Below, piece after piece: positions 45,251 to 56,400 of a DNA stretch of 64,000 nt. The stretch is from the NCBI RefSeq assembly GCF_001936115.1, contig NZ_MPDM01000004.1, forward strand, positions 62,001 to 126,000, given 5' to 3'. The first letter of the stretch is position 1, and every line of letters begins with the position of its first letter. Origin of the DNA: Boudabousia marimammalium (GTDB lineage Bacteria; Actinomycetota; Actinomycetes; Actinomycetales; Actinomycetaceae). Both the position numbers and the translations under genes were made by a program. The notes under the pieces were generated by a model that was not told the origin of the DNA, did no database searches, and saw only the letters and a list, made by a program, of their open reading frames with translations.

Positions 45251-45937
45251 ATGAGCGACCGGTTTGAAACCCAAGAACGGCTGATTGCCGCCACTCGCGC
45301 CGTCATGGTCTCGCACGGAATCGAAGGCTGCACACTGGAAAGAATCTGCTCCGTAGCCGGGTACAGTCGAGGCGCATTCTACTCCAATTTCGGCAATAAA
45401 GAGGACTTATTCACCCTGGTAGCTCAAGATGAATATGACACCACCATTAGAAGACTTAATCGGGTTGCTGAACGTTGGGAATCTGAACTTTTAGCTGAGC
45501 ATAATCAGCTTGAACGAGGAGAAAACTACCTCGATAAAATGACCGACCTGCTGAGCAAAGTACTTGCCGAGCTGAAACTCGATCGGGAGTATTTTATTAT
45601 CCACAATGAAATGCTAGTGCGGGCCGCCCGCGTCCCCGCTTGGGGAATCCAGTTTCGCCACATCAACCAGGAATTCGTAGATTCGATGGCCCATGTGCTC
45701 CAACAAATCCTGCACGTAGTCGACAGAAAGATGGTTCAACGCCCCGAAGCTGTCGCTCAAGCAGTCATTGGTGTCGTCCTCCGAGCTACCGGATATGACG
45801 TCTGGAGACAACAAGGGGAAGATAGACCGAGTGCTGAAAACCGCCCTGATCTGCCCACCAGCGAAGAAATTAACCAGATGATTGTGATGCTCCTGGCAGC
45901 CTGCTCCGCCCCGTTAAACCCAAACCAAAACGTGTGA
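45251..45937 (+). CDS. TetR-family transcriptional regulator (possible regulator of the biotin/FAS operon)
   Basis: The 228-residue protein has a clear TetR HTH at the N-terminus: TQERLIAATRAVMVSHGIEGCTLERICSVAGYSRGAFYSNFGNKEDLFTLV. The ligand-binding part has no recognisable signature. I start at the ATG at 45251, with CTGGAGGCCTC ahead; the open frame to 45113 lacks a site. It is the first plus-strand gene of the block and lies 169 bp before birA-accBC-accD-fas. In mycobacteria and corynebacteria TetR-type FasR controls fas, so a role here is plausible but is inference from position. Confidence 0.85.
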   Translation: MSDRFETQERLIAATRAVMVSHGIEGCTLERICSVAGYSRGAFYSNFGNKEDLFTLVAQDEYDTTIRRLNRVAERWESELLAEHNQLERGENYLDKMTDLLSKVLAELKLDREYFIIHNEMLVRAARVPAWGIQFRHINQEFVDSMAHVLQQILHVVDRKMVQRPEAVAQAVIGVVLRATGYDVWRQQGEDRPSAENRPDLPTSEEINQMIVMLLAACSAPLNPNQNV

Positions 45938-45974
45938 CTCAATCCATATTTTAAGTTGCTGGCAGGTAATTTTC

Positions 45975-45997
45975 CGCAAAACTTAGGTCTTTTTGCG
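45975..45997 (+). promoter_or_regulatory. Inverted repeat upstream of the birA promoter
   Basis: CGCAAAA (45975-45981) and TTTTGCG (45991-45997) form perfect 7-base arms with a 9-base centre, just before the -35 of the operon promoter. It may end tetR transcription (T-run within the 3' arm) or act as an operator. Confidence 0.35.
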
Positions 45998-46001
45998 CTC
46001 C

Positions 46002-46039
46002 TTGATGCCATTCCTACGCGCCCATATACATTAATGTAT
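46002..46039 (+). promoter_or_regulatory. Promoter of birA-accBC-accD-fas-acpS-bioY with palindromic operator on the -10
   Basis: TTGATG (46002-46007) and TATACA (46025-46030) are separated by exactly 17 bases. The perfect 14-base palindrome ATACATTAATGTAT (46026-46039) overlaps the -10 and the start-site region, which is the classical position for a repressor. The birA ATG follows about 70 bases downstream of the predicted start. Confidence 0.6.
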
Positions 46040-46064
46040 TTCATTCTCTCGTTCTCTGTTTCTA

Positions 46065-46090
46065 TCGTGAAAACAGTTCCTTTTTCACGA
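46065..46090 (+). promoter_or_regulatory. Second inverted repeat in the birA operon leader
   Basis: TCGTGAAAA (46065-46073) and TTTTCACGA (46082-46090) form perfect 9-base arms with an 8-base centre, ending 16 bases before the birA ATG. It could be a second operator or an RNA hairpin in the leader. Confidence 0.5.
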
Positions 46091-46106
46091 GTCAGAAAGC
46101 GACAGG

Positions 46107-46949
46107 ATGACTTCCGAGACCCCTCGCTCCTATCACTACCAACTCATCGACAGCACCCAATCTGAGGCTGGCAGACTACTCGGGGAGTACACTGAGCACC
46201 GCGCCGGCCCACTCTTCACTGTGACCGCTCACGCCCAAACCAAAGGCCGAGGGCGCTTCAATCGCACATGGAATGCGGCGCCAGGAACCTGCTCATTGAG
46301 CACCATTGTGGTCCGTATTCCCGGCCCGTTCGCAGCCTCTGCCCCTTGGCTGACTGCCTTAGGGGCAATTGCGGCGGCACAGATTGTGCGGGAAGCTTTT
46401 CCTGCCTTAGCTGGCGAAGTCACTTTGAAATGGCCGAATGATTTACAGCTCTCCGGGAAAAAATTCGGAGGCGTGATAGCGACCGCACTAAATCAGATAA
46501 CAGCGGATACTCCGTGGGTGGATGTGGCTTGCGGGATTGGGGTGAACACGACGATGACGGCGGCACAGTTACCGGTCAGTGCAGCAACCTCCCTGCAAGT
46601 CGAACTGGAGAAACGAGGGTTTACTGCCGAGCTCTCTACTGAGCAGCTGAGAGGACAGATTATCGAACGAGTGTTAGTCCTCGTGACGCGCTGGCAAGAG
46701 AAGCAATGGGATGCACATGCTAGTGGCCTAGCCGCACAATATCGGCAATCCCTTGACACCCTAGGAAAAACCGTGATCGCGACCGTACTGACCGAAGCCC
46801 AGCCGCGCCAGATTACTGGAATCTTGACAGATTTAACTGATTGCGGCCATGCCCTCATTGCCACCACTGCGGGCGAGGAACTGGTTTCCGCGGGTGACGT
46901 GACTTTGCGAACCCCACAAAAATTCGTGACTTTTCAGGAGGCGCTGTGA
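46107..46949 (+). CDS. birA: BirA, biotin--[acetyl-CoA-carboxylase] ligase
   Basis: BirA makes biotinyl-AMP and attaches biotin to the carrier-protein lysine of acyl-CoA carboxylase. The 280-residue protein has the catalytic core: STQSEAGRLL, TKGRGRFNRTW (GRGR biotin loop), LKWPNDLQLSGKKFGGVI and a C-terminal SH3-like cap. It has no N-terminal helix-turn-helix, so it is a class I ligase and not a biotin repressor. Its stop overlaps the accBC start by GTGA. Encoding it next to its substrate AccBC and the biotin transporter BioY is functionally coherent. Confidence 0.93.
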   Translation: MTSETPRSYHYQLIDSTQSEAGRLLGEYTEHRAGPLFTVTAHAQTKGRGRFNRTWNAAPGTCSLSTIVVRIPGPFAASAPWLTALGAIAAAQIVREAFPALAGEVTLKWPNDLQLSGKKFGGVIATALNQITADTPWVDVACGIGVNTTMTAAQLPVSAATSLQVELEKRGFTAELSTEQLRGQIIERVLVLVTRWQEKQWDAHASGLAAQYRQSLDTLGKTVIATVLTEAQPRQITGILTDLTDCGHALIATTAGEELVSAGDVTLRTPQKFVTFQEAL

Positions 46950-48796
46950 ACTATCCGACTTCCGTACTAGTAGCTAATCGGGGAGAAATCGCGGCCCGGA
47001 TTTTTCGTACCGCCCGCGAACTAGGGGTACGTTCAATCGCGGTCTACGCGGACCCTGACAGGGGCGCTACTTGGACAAAATTGGCTGACGAAGCATACTC
47101 GCTTCCCGGCACAACTGCCGCACAAACCTATCTCAACGCGGAGGCAATCTTAGCGCTGGCGCACACGGCTGAAGCCGCTGCCGTTCATCCTGGATACGGT
47201 TTCCTCTCCGAGGAACCAGACTTCGCCGATGCTATCCAAGCCGCCGGCATGATCTGGCTAGGCCCCTCTGCGGAAGCAATACGAGCACTTGGAAATAAAA
47301 GTGCTGCCCGTGCATTAGCGGAGCAGTTGGGGGTCGGCGTCATTCCCGGCACCACCCAACCCGTGCGAACCCAGGCGGAGCTGATCGAATTCGGAGAAGA
47401 CGCAGGTTTTCCAATTCTGTTGAAGAACCCCGCCGGCGGGGGCGGCAGAGGAATCCTCGAACTAGCTGACGCTGCAGCGGTTGGCACACTTTGGCGCGAC
47501 CACGGTTTAGATCCAGACGCCCAGATTCCTCCCACACATCCTTTGAGACAATATTTCGCTGAGAAACGACTAGTCGGTGCGCGACATTTGGAAACCCAAT
47601 GCTTGCGCGACCAGCACGGCAACTTCTGGTTAGCATCCACCAGAGATTGCTCGGTGCAAAGACGGAATCAAAAACTGATTGAAGAAGCCCCTGCGCCAGC
47701 TTTAACCGCTGAAACGGAAGCTACCTTGGCGGAGTGGTCCGAGGCGTTATTCACCGCGGTTAACTACCAGGGGGCTGGGACCTGCGAATTCTTAATAGAC
47801 GCAGACAACCGACCATACTTTCTAGAGGTGAACCCTCGTCTCCAAGTGGAGCACACGGTGACAGAAGAAGTCACCGGAACTGATCTGGTAGCTTTACAGC
47901 TAGCAATTGCCGGCGGTGGTGATCTTACTCAGCTGGCACCCCTTGCCGACACCCCACGGGGACACTCCTTGCAGATGCGAATCACCAGTGAAGACCCAGC
48001 CCGGCAGCTTCTGCCCACGGCCGGAACTCTGACTGAGATTGAATGGCCCAAAGGCCCCGGAATCCGTATCGATGCCGCCCTGGCCCCAAACGAGGAAATC
48101 CCGGTGGCTTTTGATTCAATGATTGCGAAAATTATTGTCACCGCACCGACCCGAGAGCAACTGATCGCGCGGGCCCGCAGAGCCCTCGGAGAGCTCCGAA
48201 TTGGAGGTGTTCCCAGTTGTGCGCCCCTCTATGAGCAGGTCCTCAACAGCCCCGAGTTCACGGACCCGGAAGGCGGCAAAGTCCACACGCGCTGGTTGGA
48301 AGAACAACACCTCGTCCGCCTCGAGAGCCAAACTGTGGCAACTGCGCCAGTGCCGCCCTCAACCGGCTCCGGAGGTACCGGCGGCGCCCACCCAGAATGG
48401 GCAGCCGAGTTCGAAATAGAACTAGATGGCCAGCGACGACGGCTCCGCCTTCCCCAAGAATTACTCACACAGTTAGGTAATGGCAGCACAGAGCGCGCAG
48501 CCCCAGCGCAGCTACGAAGACGCCCCCGACGGGAAGGAGTAGCCGCAGCCACTACAAACAGTAACCAGGTGATGTCACCGATGCAGGCGACAGTGGTCCG
48601 GGTTGCCGTCACAGAAGGCGACCATGTATCCGCCGGAGAGCTAGTCATCGTGGTGGAAGCCATGAAAATGGAGCAACCCCTAGCTGCTCCCGTGAACGGC
48701 ACCGTCACCACCATCACAGTAGGGGTGGGGGATTCCGTCTCACCCTATCAGCTCCTGGTCACAATCAACCCCGACACTGAAAAGGACCCCTCATGA
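46946..48796 (+). CDS. accBC: AccBC-type acyl-CoA carboxylase alpha subunit (biotin carboxylase + biotin carrier)
   Basis: This subunit carboxylates its own biotin with bicarbonate and ATP, for AccD to transfer to acetyl- or propionyl-CoA. The 616-residue chain has the biotin carboxylase domain (SVLVANRGEIAARIFRTARELG; VHPGYGFLSE; the glycine-rich ATP loop NPAGGGGRGI; FLEVNPRLQVEHTVTEEVTG) and a C-terminal biotinyl domain with EAMKMEQPL, where Lys574 is the biotin site. A Gly/Pro-rich linker (PVPPSTGSGGTGGAHP) separates the parts. It starts with GTG after an excellent CAGGAGG site and overlaps accD by ATGA. Confidence 0.93.
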   Translation: MNYPTSVLVANRGEIAARIFRTARELGVRSIAVYADPDRGATWTKLADEAYSLPGTTAAQTYLNAEAILALAHTAEAAAVHPGYGFLSEEPDFADAIQAAGMIWLGPSAEAIRALGNKSAARALAEQLGVGVIPGTTQPVRTQAELIEFGEDAGFPILLKNPAGGGGRGILELADAAAVGTLWRDHGLDPDAQIPPTHPLRQYFAEKRLVGARHLETQCLRDQHGNFWLASTRDCSVQRRNQKLIEEAPAPALTAETEATLAEWSEALFTAVNYQGAGTCEFLIDADNRPYFLEVNPRLQVEHTVTEEVTGTDLVALQLAIAGGGDLTQLAPLADTPRGHSLQMRITSEDPARQLLPTAGTLTEIEWPKGPGIRIDAALAPNEEIPVAFDSMIAKIIVTAPTREQLIARARRALGELRIGGVPSCAPLYEQVLNSPEFTDPEGGKVHTRWLEEQHLVRLESQTVATAPVPPSTGSGGTGGAHPEWAAEFEIELDGQRRRLRLPQELLTQLGNGSTERAAPAQLRRRPRREGVAAATTNSNQVMSPMQATVVRVAVTEGDHVSAGELVIVVEAMKMEQPLAAPVNGTVTTITVGVGDSVSPYQLLVTINPDTEKDPS

Positions 48797-50418
48797 GTCC
48801 CAAGATTCCAAATCTTTTAGACTTCGCTAAAGATACCGCGAAACGTCTGACTACGGGATTCTCTACCCGCCCCGCACAAACGCGGAGCACATATCTCAGT
48901 CATGTGGAAAGCCTCCACCGCAAAGCTGAAGAACGCGCCCAAGCTACTCAGCACAAAAAAGGCAAAAAAACCGCGCGCGAGCGCATCCATGCCCTAGTAG
49001 ACGAGGGCTCCTTCCAAGAGATTCAGCGCTTCGCGGGTGGAAACATTGATGAAGATTACCTCGGCTCCGGCGTCATCACTGGGTTCGCAGAGATTTCCGG
49101 CCGAGCCGTCGCCATCATCGCGCAAGATTTTTCCGTGCAGGGAGGCACCCTCGGCGAGGTAGAAGGCAGCAAAATGCTTCACCTCATGGACCAGGCCATA
49201 GACTTACGGATCCCCATCATTTCCCTCCTCGATTCTGGGGGTGCCCGCATCCAAGAAGGAGTCGCAGCCTTAGCACAATATGGTCAAATCTTTAAGAAAA
49301 CCAGCGAAGCCTCAGGTCTAATCCCCCAGATTTCCATCATCGTGGGCCCTTGCGCGGGAGGCGCCGTATACGGGCCCGCTCTCACCGACTTCGTGATTAT
49401 GACCAAAGACTCCTCTTTCATGTTCGTTACCGGACCAGAAGTAGTCAAAGCTGTCACCGGTGAGCAAGTCACCTCCGCAGACCTCGGCGGGGCAGTATTA
49501 CATTCTGCCACTACCGGAGTTGCCCACTATCTGGCAGAAGATGAAGAAGACGCCCTCGATTACGCGCGCAGCTTGCTCTCCTACCTGCCCAGTTCAGCGG
49601 AAGAAGATGCTCCTACCTTCGCCTATCAAACCAATCCCGAAGATGATTCGCGTGCCGCCCAAGTCGCTGACCTCGTCCCGGTCAATAGCAAACAGCCCTA
49701 CGATATGGTTGAAGTGATTGAACACCTAGTTGACCACGGGGAATTCCTCCAAATTCAAGAACTTTTCGCGGCCAATGTGATTACCGGATTCGCCGCCTTT
49801 CAAGGACGAAGCGTGGGAATCGTCGCGAACCAATCTTTGGTTGACGCCGGCACCCTAGACGTGAATGCTTCCGAAAAAGCCTCCCGTTTCGTCCAATTTT
49901 GCAATGCTTTCAACATCCCCGTCGTAACCCTCGTGGATGTTCCCGGCTACCGTCCCGGCACTGAACAAGAACGTGCCGGGATTATCCGACGTGGTGCCAA
50001 AATGATTACCGCCTACGCGACCGCCACCGTGCCCCTAGTCACCATTATTGTACGCAAAGCCTACGGGGGAGCCTACATCGTGATGGGCTCCAAAGCTATG
50101 GGAGCTGACTTCAACTTTGCTTGGCCCGGCGCCGAAATCGCCGTAATGGGTTCCGAGGGGGCAGTAAATATCGTCTACCGGAAAGAGCTCAAACAACTCC
50201 AAGCAGACGGAGATGACGTCACTGCCGCCCGGCAAAGACTAGAAGAAATCTACTCCACACAGGCAGTTAACCCAAACCTTTCCCTACAGATTGGGGCTCT
50301 CGATGGACTCATCTCTCCAGAGCAAACCCGCCCCACCATTATCTCTGCCTTGAAACTTACCCAAGCGAAACGGCGGCCGCAAAAAATCTATCGACATAGC
50401 ACCAACCCGCCGCTCTAA
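48793..50418 (+). CDS. accD: Acyl-CoA carboxylase carboxyltransferase (beta) subunit
   Basis: This 541-residue carboxyltransferase moves CO2 from biotin to acyl-CoA. It has both crotonase-like halves: the acyl-CoA side (LDSGGARIQEGVAALAQYGQIF; IVGPCAGGAVYGPALTDF) and the biotin side (VTLVDVPGYRPGTEQERAGIIRRGAKMI; IIVRKAYGGAYIVMGSKAMGADFNFAWPGAEIAVMG). It lacks the zinc ribbon of E. coli AccD and is of the actinobacterial AccD/PccB type. Whether acetyl-CoA alone is used cannot be read, but the operon with fas makes malonyl-CoA supply the likely role. It is followed by fas after 25 bases. Confidence 0.92.
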   Translation: MSPKIPNLLDFAKDTAKRLTTGFSTRPAQTRSTYLSHVESLHRKAEERAQATQHKKGKKTARERIHALVDEGSFQEIQRFAGGNIDEDYLGSGVITGFAEISGRAVAIIAQDFSVQGGTLGEVEGSKMLHLMDQAIDLRIPIISLLDSGGARIQEGVAALAQYGQIFKKTSEASGLIPQISIIVGPCAGGAVYGPALTDFVIMTKDSSFMFVTGPEVVKAVTGEQVTSADLGGAVLHSATTGVAHYLAEDEEDALDYARSLLSYLPSSAEEDAPTFAYQTNPEDDSRAAQVADLVPVNSKQPYDMVEVIEHLVDHGEFLQIQELFAANVITGFAAFQGRSVGIVANQSLVDAGTLDVNASEKASRFVQFCNAFNIPVVTLVDVPGYRPGTEQERAGIIRRGAKMITAYATATVPLVTIIVRKAYGGAYIVMGSKAMGADFNFAWPGAEIAVMGSEGAVNIVYRKELKQLQADGDDVTAARQRLEEIYSTQAVNPNLSLQIGALDGLISPEQTRPTIISALKLTQAKRRPQKIYRHSTNPPL

Positions 50419-50443
50419 ACAAAACCGATTTAAAAGGATTACC

Positions 50444-53400
50444 ATGACTTCAGCTTTAACCTCCGCGCCCGTCACCCTCGTCTTCTCAGGTCAAGCTTCA
50501 GACTGGAAAGAAGAACTCCGCGAAAGCATCACAGACGGCACCAACCTACGTCTCAAAGCCTTACTACAGCAGGCAAAAGCACGAATAGCGGCAGTCGCCG
50601 CTCCAGTCACGATGGCAGTCCCAGCCGCCCCTGAACGGCTCCTTGCTCTGTTGTCTGAAGAGCCTGCCCCCAGCTCCGAATTGGATCGTACCGGGGCCGT
50701 GTCAGTGCCAGCTATCCTGCTCAGCCAGATTGCCGCCCTCTGGCAGTTAGAAGCAGCCGGATTACCAGTCTCCCTGCCGCCCACCCTCGGGCATTCACAG
50801 GGCCTGCTCGGGGCGCGGGCCGCCAGTCTGATAGATGATGAAGAAAAACTCGTGGACCTGCTGGCTTTTGCGCTCCTGCTCGGAGCAGCCGCCAGCGTCC
50901 AAGTTAGAGAACTGGGAGGTTCTCCCTTTGCTTCCCGCCTACTGTCAGTACGTGGACTATGTGACGACGCGATTAACGCCGCTTTGGAAAAGCTTCCTTC
51001 GGACAGCCAAGGAGTCGCACAGGTAGCACTAAAGAATGGCCCACAGGCCTTCGTTTTCTCCGGGCAGCCCCAATCACTCGCATTGCTGCGACAGCAGCTC
51101 ACCCTCGGCGTGCAAGAACACAACGCGGCAATCGAAGCCAAATTGACAGGCGGGACGACCATTAACCCACGTTGGGATGAGCTTCCCGTAGCGGTTCCCT
51201 TCCATCATCCCGTTTTACAACCGGCAGTGGAGCTAACCATGGCTTGGGCGAAAGTTTGTGGGCTGACTGGAGTTAAGCTCAAAGAACTAGCAACCCAGAT
51301 TCTAGTGACCCCTCAAGACTGGCCACAGGCTGTTCAGACCGCAACAAAGAAACACCCACATCTCCTCATGGTAGGGCCGGGCAGCAGTCTAGCGCGACTG
51401 ACTCAGAAGCTGGTAGCCGGCACCCCAGCAGTCGTGATCGATGCCGGTAGCGTCAGGAAGCGCGATGAACTCGCAAGAATCGGCGCTAAGTTCCCCAAGG
51501 CTACCGACTGGTCACGGCACGTCCCCAAGCTGTTAACTCTTCCCAGCGGGGAAACCGTGGTGGAAACCGCTTTCACCCGGCTCACCGGCAACTCCCCCAT
51601 CCTCTTAGCAGGGATGACACCCACAACCGTTGATCCTCAGATAGTGGCAGCGGCAGCCAACGCCGGATTCTGGGCAGAAATGGCAGGAGGCGGACAATAC
51701 TCCGCAGAAGTATTTACCGCACACAAGAACGGTCTAGTAGAACAGTTGGAACCGGGTCGCGCAGCACAATTTAACTCCATGTATTTTGACCGTTTCATGT
51801 GGAACCTTCAGTTTGGAGTACAAAAAATTGTTTCAAAAGCTCGCTCCGCAGGCGCTCCCATCAACGGCGTGACCATCTCAGCAGGCATCCCCGAAGTTGC
51901 AGAAGCTAGCGACCTCATTGCCTCCTTAAAGGCAGAGGGATTCCCCTATATCTGCTTTAAACCAGGCACGGTCGAGCAGATCCGCTCGGTTCTACAAATC
52001 GCCGACGCGAATCCCCACACCCCCCTCGTCATGCAGGTAGAAGACGGGCACGCCGGCGGACACCATTCATGGGTGGACCTTGATGATCTTCTCAGCGACA
52101 CCTATGCGGATATTCGCACCCGAGAAAACGTTATCCTCTGCGTGGGTGGTGGTATTGGCACGCCCGAGCGTGCCGCCGACTATATTTCCGGACAATGGTC
52201 GCTTCGGCACGGTCTACCGCTCATGCCAGTAGATGGAATCCTCGTCGGAACCGCTGCGATGACGGTAAAAGAAGCAAAAACTTCTCCGCAAGTCAAGCAG
52301 CTGCTCAAAGCTACTCCGGGCGTAAAACTCAACGATCAGGGAGGCTGGGTCGGACGTGGCAAATCGCGGGGAGGGGTCACCTCTGGACTCTCCCACCTGC
52401 ACGCGGACATGTACGAGGTCGATAACGCTTCCGCAGCCTGTTCTCGGTTGCTCGCCGAAGTCGGCTCCGAGATGAGCACAATCAACGCCCGGAGAACAGA
52501 AATTATTGCCGCTCTAAACCGCACCGCTAAGCCCTTCTTCGGGGAAGTCAAAGAAATGACTTACCAGCAGTGGGCACAAAGAGTCCTCACCCTCTCCTTC
52601 CCCTGGGGCGACCCCACTTGGCAGGACCGATTCTGGGATCTACTACAACGAATTGAAGCGCGGCTCCATGAAGTCGACCACGGCCCGATCTCCACCCTTT
52701 TCCCCACCTTGGAAGCGGTAAGTGACGGTCCCGCCGCCTTGGCACTACTACTGGAAAATTATCCGCAGGCAGCCACTACCCCTGTCACTGCAACCGACGC
52801 TGCCTGGTTCGTAGGCTGGTGCCGTAAACACCACAAACCCATGCCTTTCGTTCCCGTGATTGACGCTGATCTCTCCCGGTGGTGGGGTTTAGACACACTT
52901 TGGCAGTCACAGGATGAACGCTACGATGCCGACACCGTCCGGGTTATTCCAGGACCGGTTTCGGTTGGCGGAATTGACCGCGTAGATGAGCCAGTCGCAG
53001 AACTCTTAGGCCGTTTTGAAGCGGCGTGCGTGGCGCGTCTAAAAGCCGAAGGAATAACCCCACAAAAGCGCTTCGCAAGGCTGGGTTCCACCACCGAAAT
53101 TAGCGAATATTTGCGTACGGTACCACATTTAGTCTGGAATGGGCATCTCATCGATAATCCGGCCCGTACTCTTTCCGCAGAGGCCTGTCGACTTCGTGAG
53201 ACCGAAGCTGGGTGGGAGCTGGCTATCATTGCCGACACCTACTGGGATGATCTGCCTGAACCACAGCCTTACACGGTTCGTGAAGTCACTATCCCACTCG
53301 ACCTGCCTGCTTCAGTCTCCACCGGCGCGGTCCCCACTGTCAGTCACGATCGACTCCCCGTCGCAGTTTACGACTTATTGGCTGGCGTTGCAGGGATTGG

Positions 53401-56400
53401 CTCCGTCAATGTTGCTGGGGACAAACTCACTCAGCTACCCCAGGTTCATCCCGACCCCAAAACCCCTTTCGGGGTCGTGAAAGACCGAATCACCGTTACT
53501 AAAAATATCTGGGCTAGCCACCTATCCGCCACCGGAGCAGTACTGTCTGAAACAGAAGCTGGAGAAGAGTTAGAACTACCCGCAGCTTTAGCTGACGCCT
53601 TAGTTGGCCCCTGCTGGCCAGCCATTTATGCTGCCTTAGGCTCAGCTCATTTAGCTGATGGCTACCCCGTCATTGAAGGTCTTTTGAACGCGGTCCATTT
53701 GGATCACTGTATCGATTTAGAGGTCCCCTTAACGCAACTAGTACACCAGCATTTGTTGCTAGACGTGACCGCGCAAACGCAGCTTCTTGAAGAATCCGCT
53801 TCGGGACGGATTGTGACGGTAAACTTAGAACTCTTCGCCGATGGCACCCGAATCGCCCGCCTGATTGAAAGATTCGCAATTCGCGGCCGGATCACCACTA
53901 CCGAAGCCGCCTCAACAGTTGCTGGTTTCGGCGGACAAGGCCGAAGGATTGAGATGACTCCACGCGCTTTTACCCGCCGTGTCACAGTTTCAGCACCTTC
54001 GGATATGACTCCGTTCGCAATAGCCTCTGGGGATTACAACCCGATCCACACCTCCACTAATGCGGCCGCACTGGTCGGCCTAGACGCGCCCCTAGTCCAT
54101 GGAATGTGGCTGTCGGCAGTCGCTCAAACAGTACTGTGTGGCGGCACTGAGACAGGCGCTCCGCGACAGCTTCACGGCTGGACCTACTCTATGTACGGCA
54201 TGGTACAGCTCAATGACGAAATCGAAATTCTAGTTGAGCGAATCGGTCGCACCACTGGTAGTGAGGACGCCTACGAGGTGACTTGCCGAATTGGAGAAAA
54301 AGTAGTTTCTCGGGGGCAAGCTGTCCTCGCTCCTCTACGCACCGCCTACGTCTACCCCGGACAGGGAATCCAGCAGGTCGGAATGGGGGCTAAGGACCGG
54401 CAAAAATCAGCCTCGGTACGGAATGTCTGGGAAAGAGCTGATCAGCACACCCGCCGCCAACACGGTTTCTCAATCATTCAAGTTGTGGACCAAAATCCCA
54501 CCGAGTTGCGCGTCAATGGGCAACTGCTGCGCCACCCTGACGGGGTTATGAATCTGACACAGTTCACGCAGGTGGCTTTAGCGGTCGTCGCGTACGGGCA
54601 AACCATGCGCTTGCAAGAATCGCATGCCCTCGTGCCGAATTCTGTATATGCGGGGCACTCCCTCGGTGAATACACGGCATTGGCATCAGGAGCCGGAATT
54701 TTCGATCTCGAAGCAGTTATTGACGTGGTCTATTCACGCGGATCCGCCATGCACGCGCTGGTCGAACGCGACAGCGAAGGTCGTTCCAACTATCGCTTGG
54801 GGGCTCTGCGACCCAACCAGTGCGGAATCTCTGCCACTGAAGTGGAAAACTATGTTGAGACCCTCGCACAAGAAACCGGCGAGTTTCTCCAAATCGTGAA
54901 CTTCAACCTAGAGGGTCAACAGTATGCGGTAGCCGGCACGGTAGCCGGCCTTGCGGCACTCGCTGAAGATGCTTCACGAAAAGCTCAAGCCCACGGCGGG
55001 AAGCGCCCCTTCATGCTGATTCCCGGCATCGATGTGCCTTTCCATTCACGTGCATTGCGTGCCGGAGTGCCCGCTTTCGCCCAAAAATTGGATGAGCTGC
55101 TGCCCTCTGAATTGGATTATCAAACCCTTGTTAATCGCTATATTCCAAACCTAGTCGCCCGCCCCTTTGAACTGAGTAGAGACTTCGCTGAGGCAATCTG
55201 CGCAGAAGTCCCCTCCTCAGTTTTGGAAGAGCTACTAGCCGACGGCAATCAGTTTGAACAGTTAGTAGCAAACTCTCCCGGAGCGGCCGCACGAATCCTG
55301 GTGATTGAGCTACTCTCATGGCAATTCGCTTCCCCGGTGCGCTGGATTGAAACCCAGGCACTACTCTTCACCGATAAATCACGAGGCGGATTAGGGATTG
55401 AGGAAGTAGTTGAAGTTGGTCTGGCCCAAGCTCCCACCTTAGCGAATCTGGCTGCGAAAACCCTCAAACTACCGCAATTTAGCCAAGCTCATATTCAAGT
55501 GAAGAATGTGGAACGTGACGAGGCCGCAGTTTATGCTACCGATACCACCCCGATTCCACCACGCGTTTCCACAGTTTTAGAGGAAACTCAAAACGAGGCT
55601 TCCGATCTAGATACCGAGCCAGCCTGGGAGACGCCCTCGGAGCCTCAATCGGAGCAAGCTAACCCCACCAATATTCCTAACACCCCGTCAAATAACGAGC
55701 CACTACCAGAACTGACCTTTGGCCCTAGCGAAGCACTGCTCACCCTATTTGCACTACAAACTAAACTCTTACCCGATCAGATCACCCCCATTGATACAAC
55801 AGACAGTCTGACGAACGGGGTCTCTTCCCGACGTAACCAGCTGCTGATGGATATGAGCACAGAGCTAGGAGTCGCCAGTATTGACGGTGCTTCCGAAGCT
55901 GATCTAGCGACTTTGCAAACTCGAGTAGAGATTGCCGCCCCCGGATACGCCCCCTATGGCCCGGTGCTCGCTGACGTCATGAGAGCACGCTTGCGTACTA
56001 TATTGGCTGGAGCTGGCCTGAAAGCTAACGAAGTCGCAGAACGAGTCACCGGCACTTGGGGCCTTCCCAGCTCTTGGATTGCCCCTGTCGAGGTGGCTCT
56101 GGTTCTGGGCACCCGTGAAGGTGAATCAGTGCGTGGCGGTAACCTCAACACTTTGGGGGCAGCCACGGCTAGTTCGCAAAAACAGGCACATGAACTCATT
56201 GATGCAGCCATCCAAGCCACCGCGCAAAGAGCCCAGGTTTCGGTAACTTTACCTCAAGCTGGAAGTAGCGGAGGGGGCGGCGTAGTAGATTCTGCGGCCC
56301 TGTCAGCCTACGCGGCATCCGTCACGGGCCCTTCCGGGGTACTAGCGCAAACCGCGCGTCTGATTCTCAGCCAGTTAGGTTTAACTAATGAGGCTGCACC

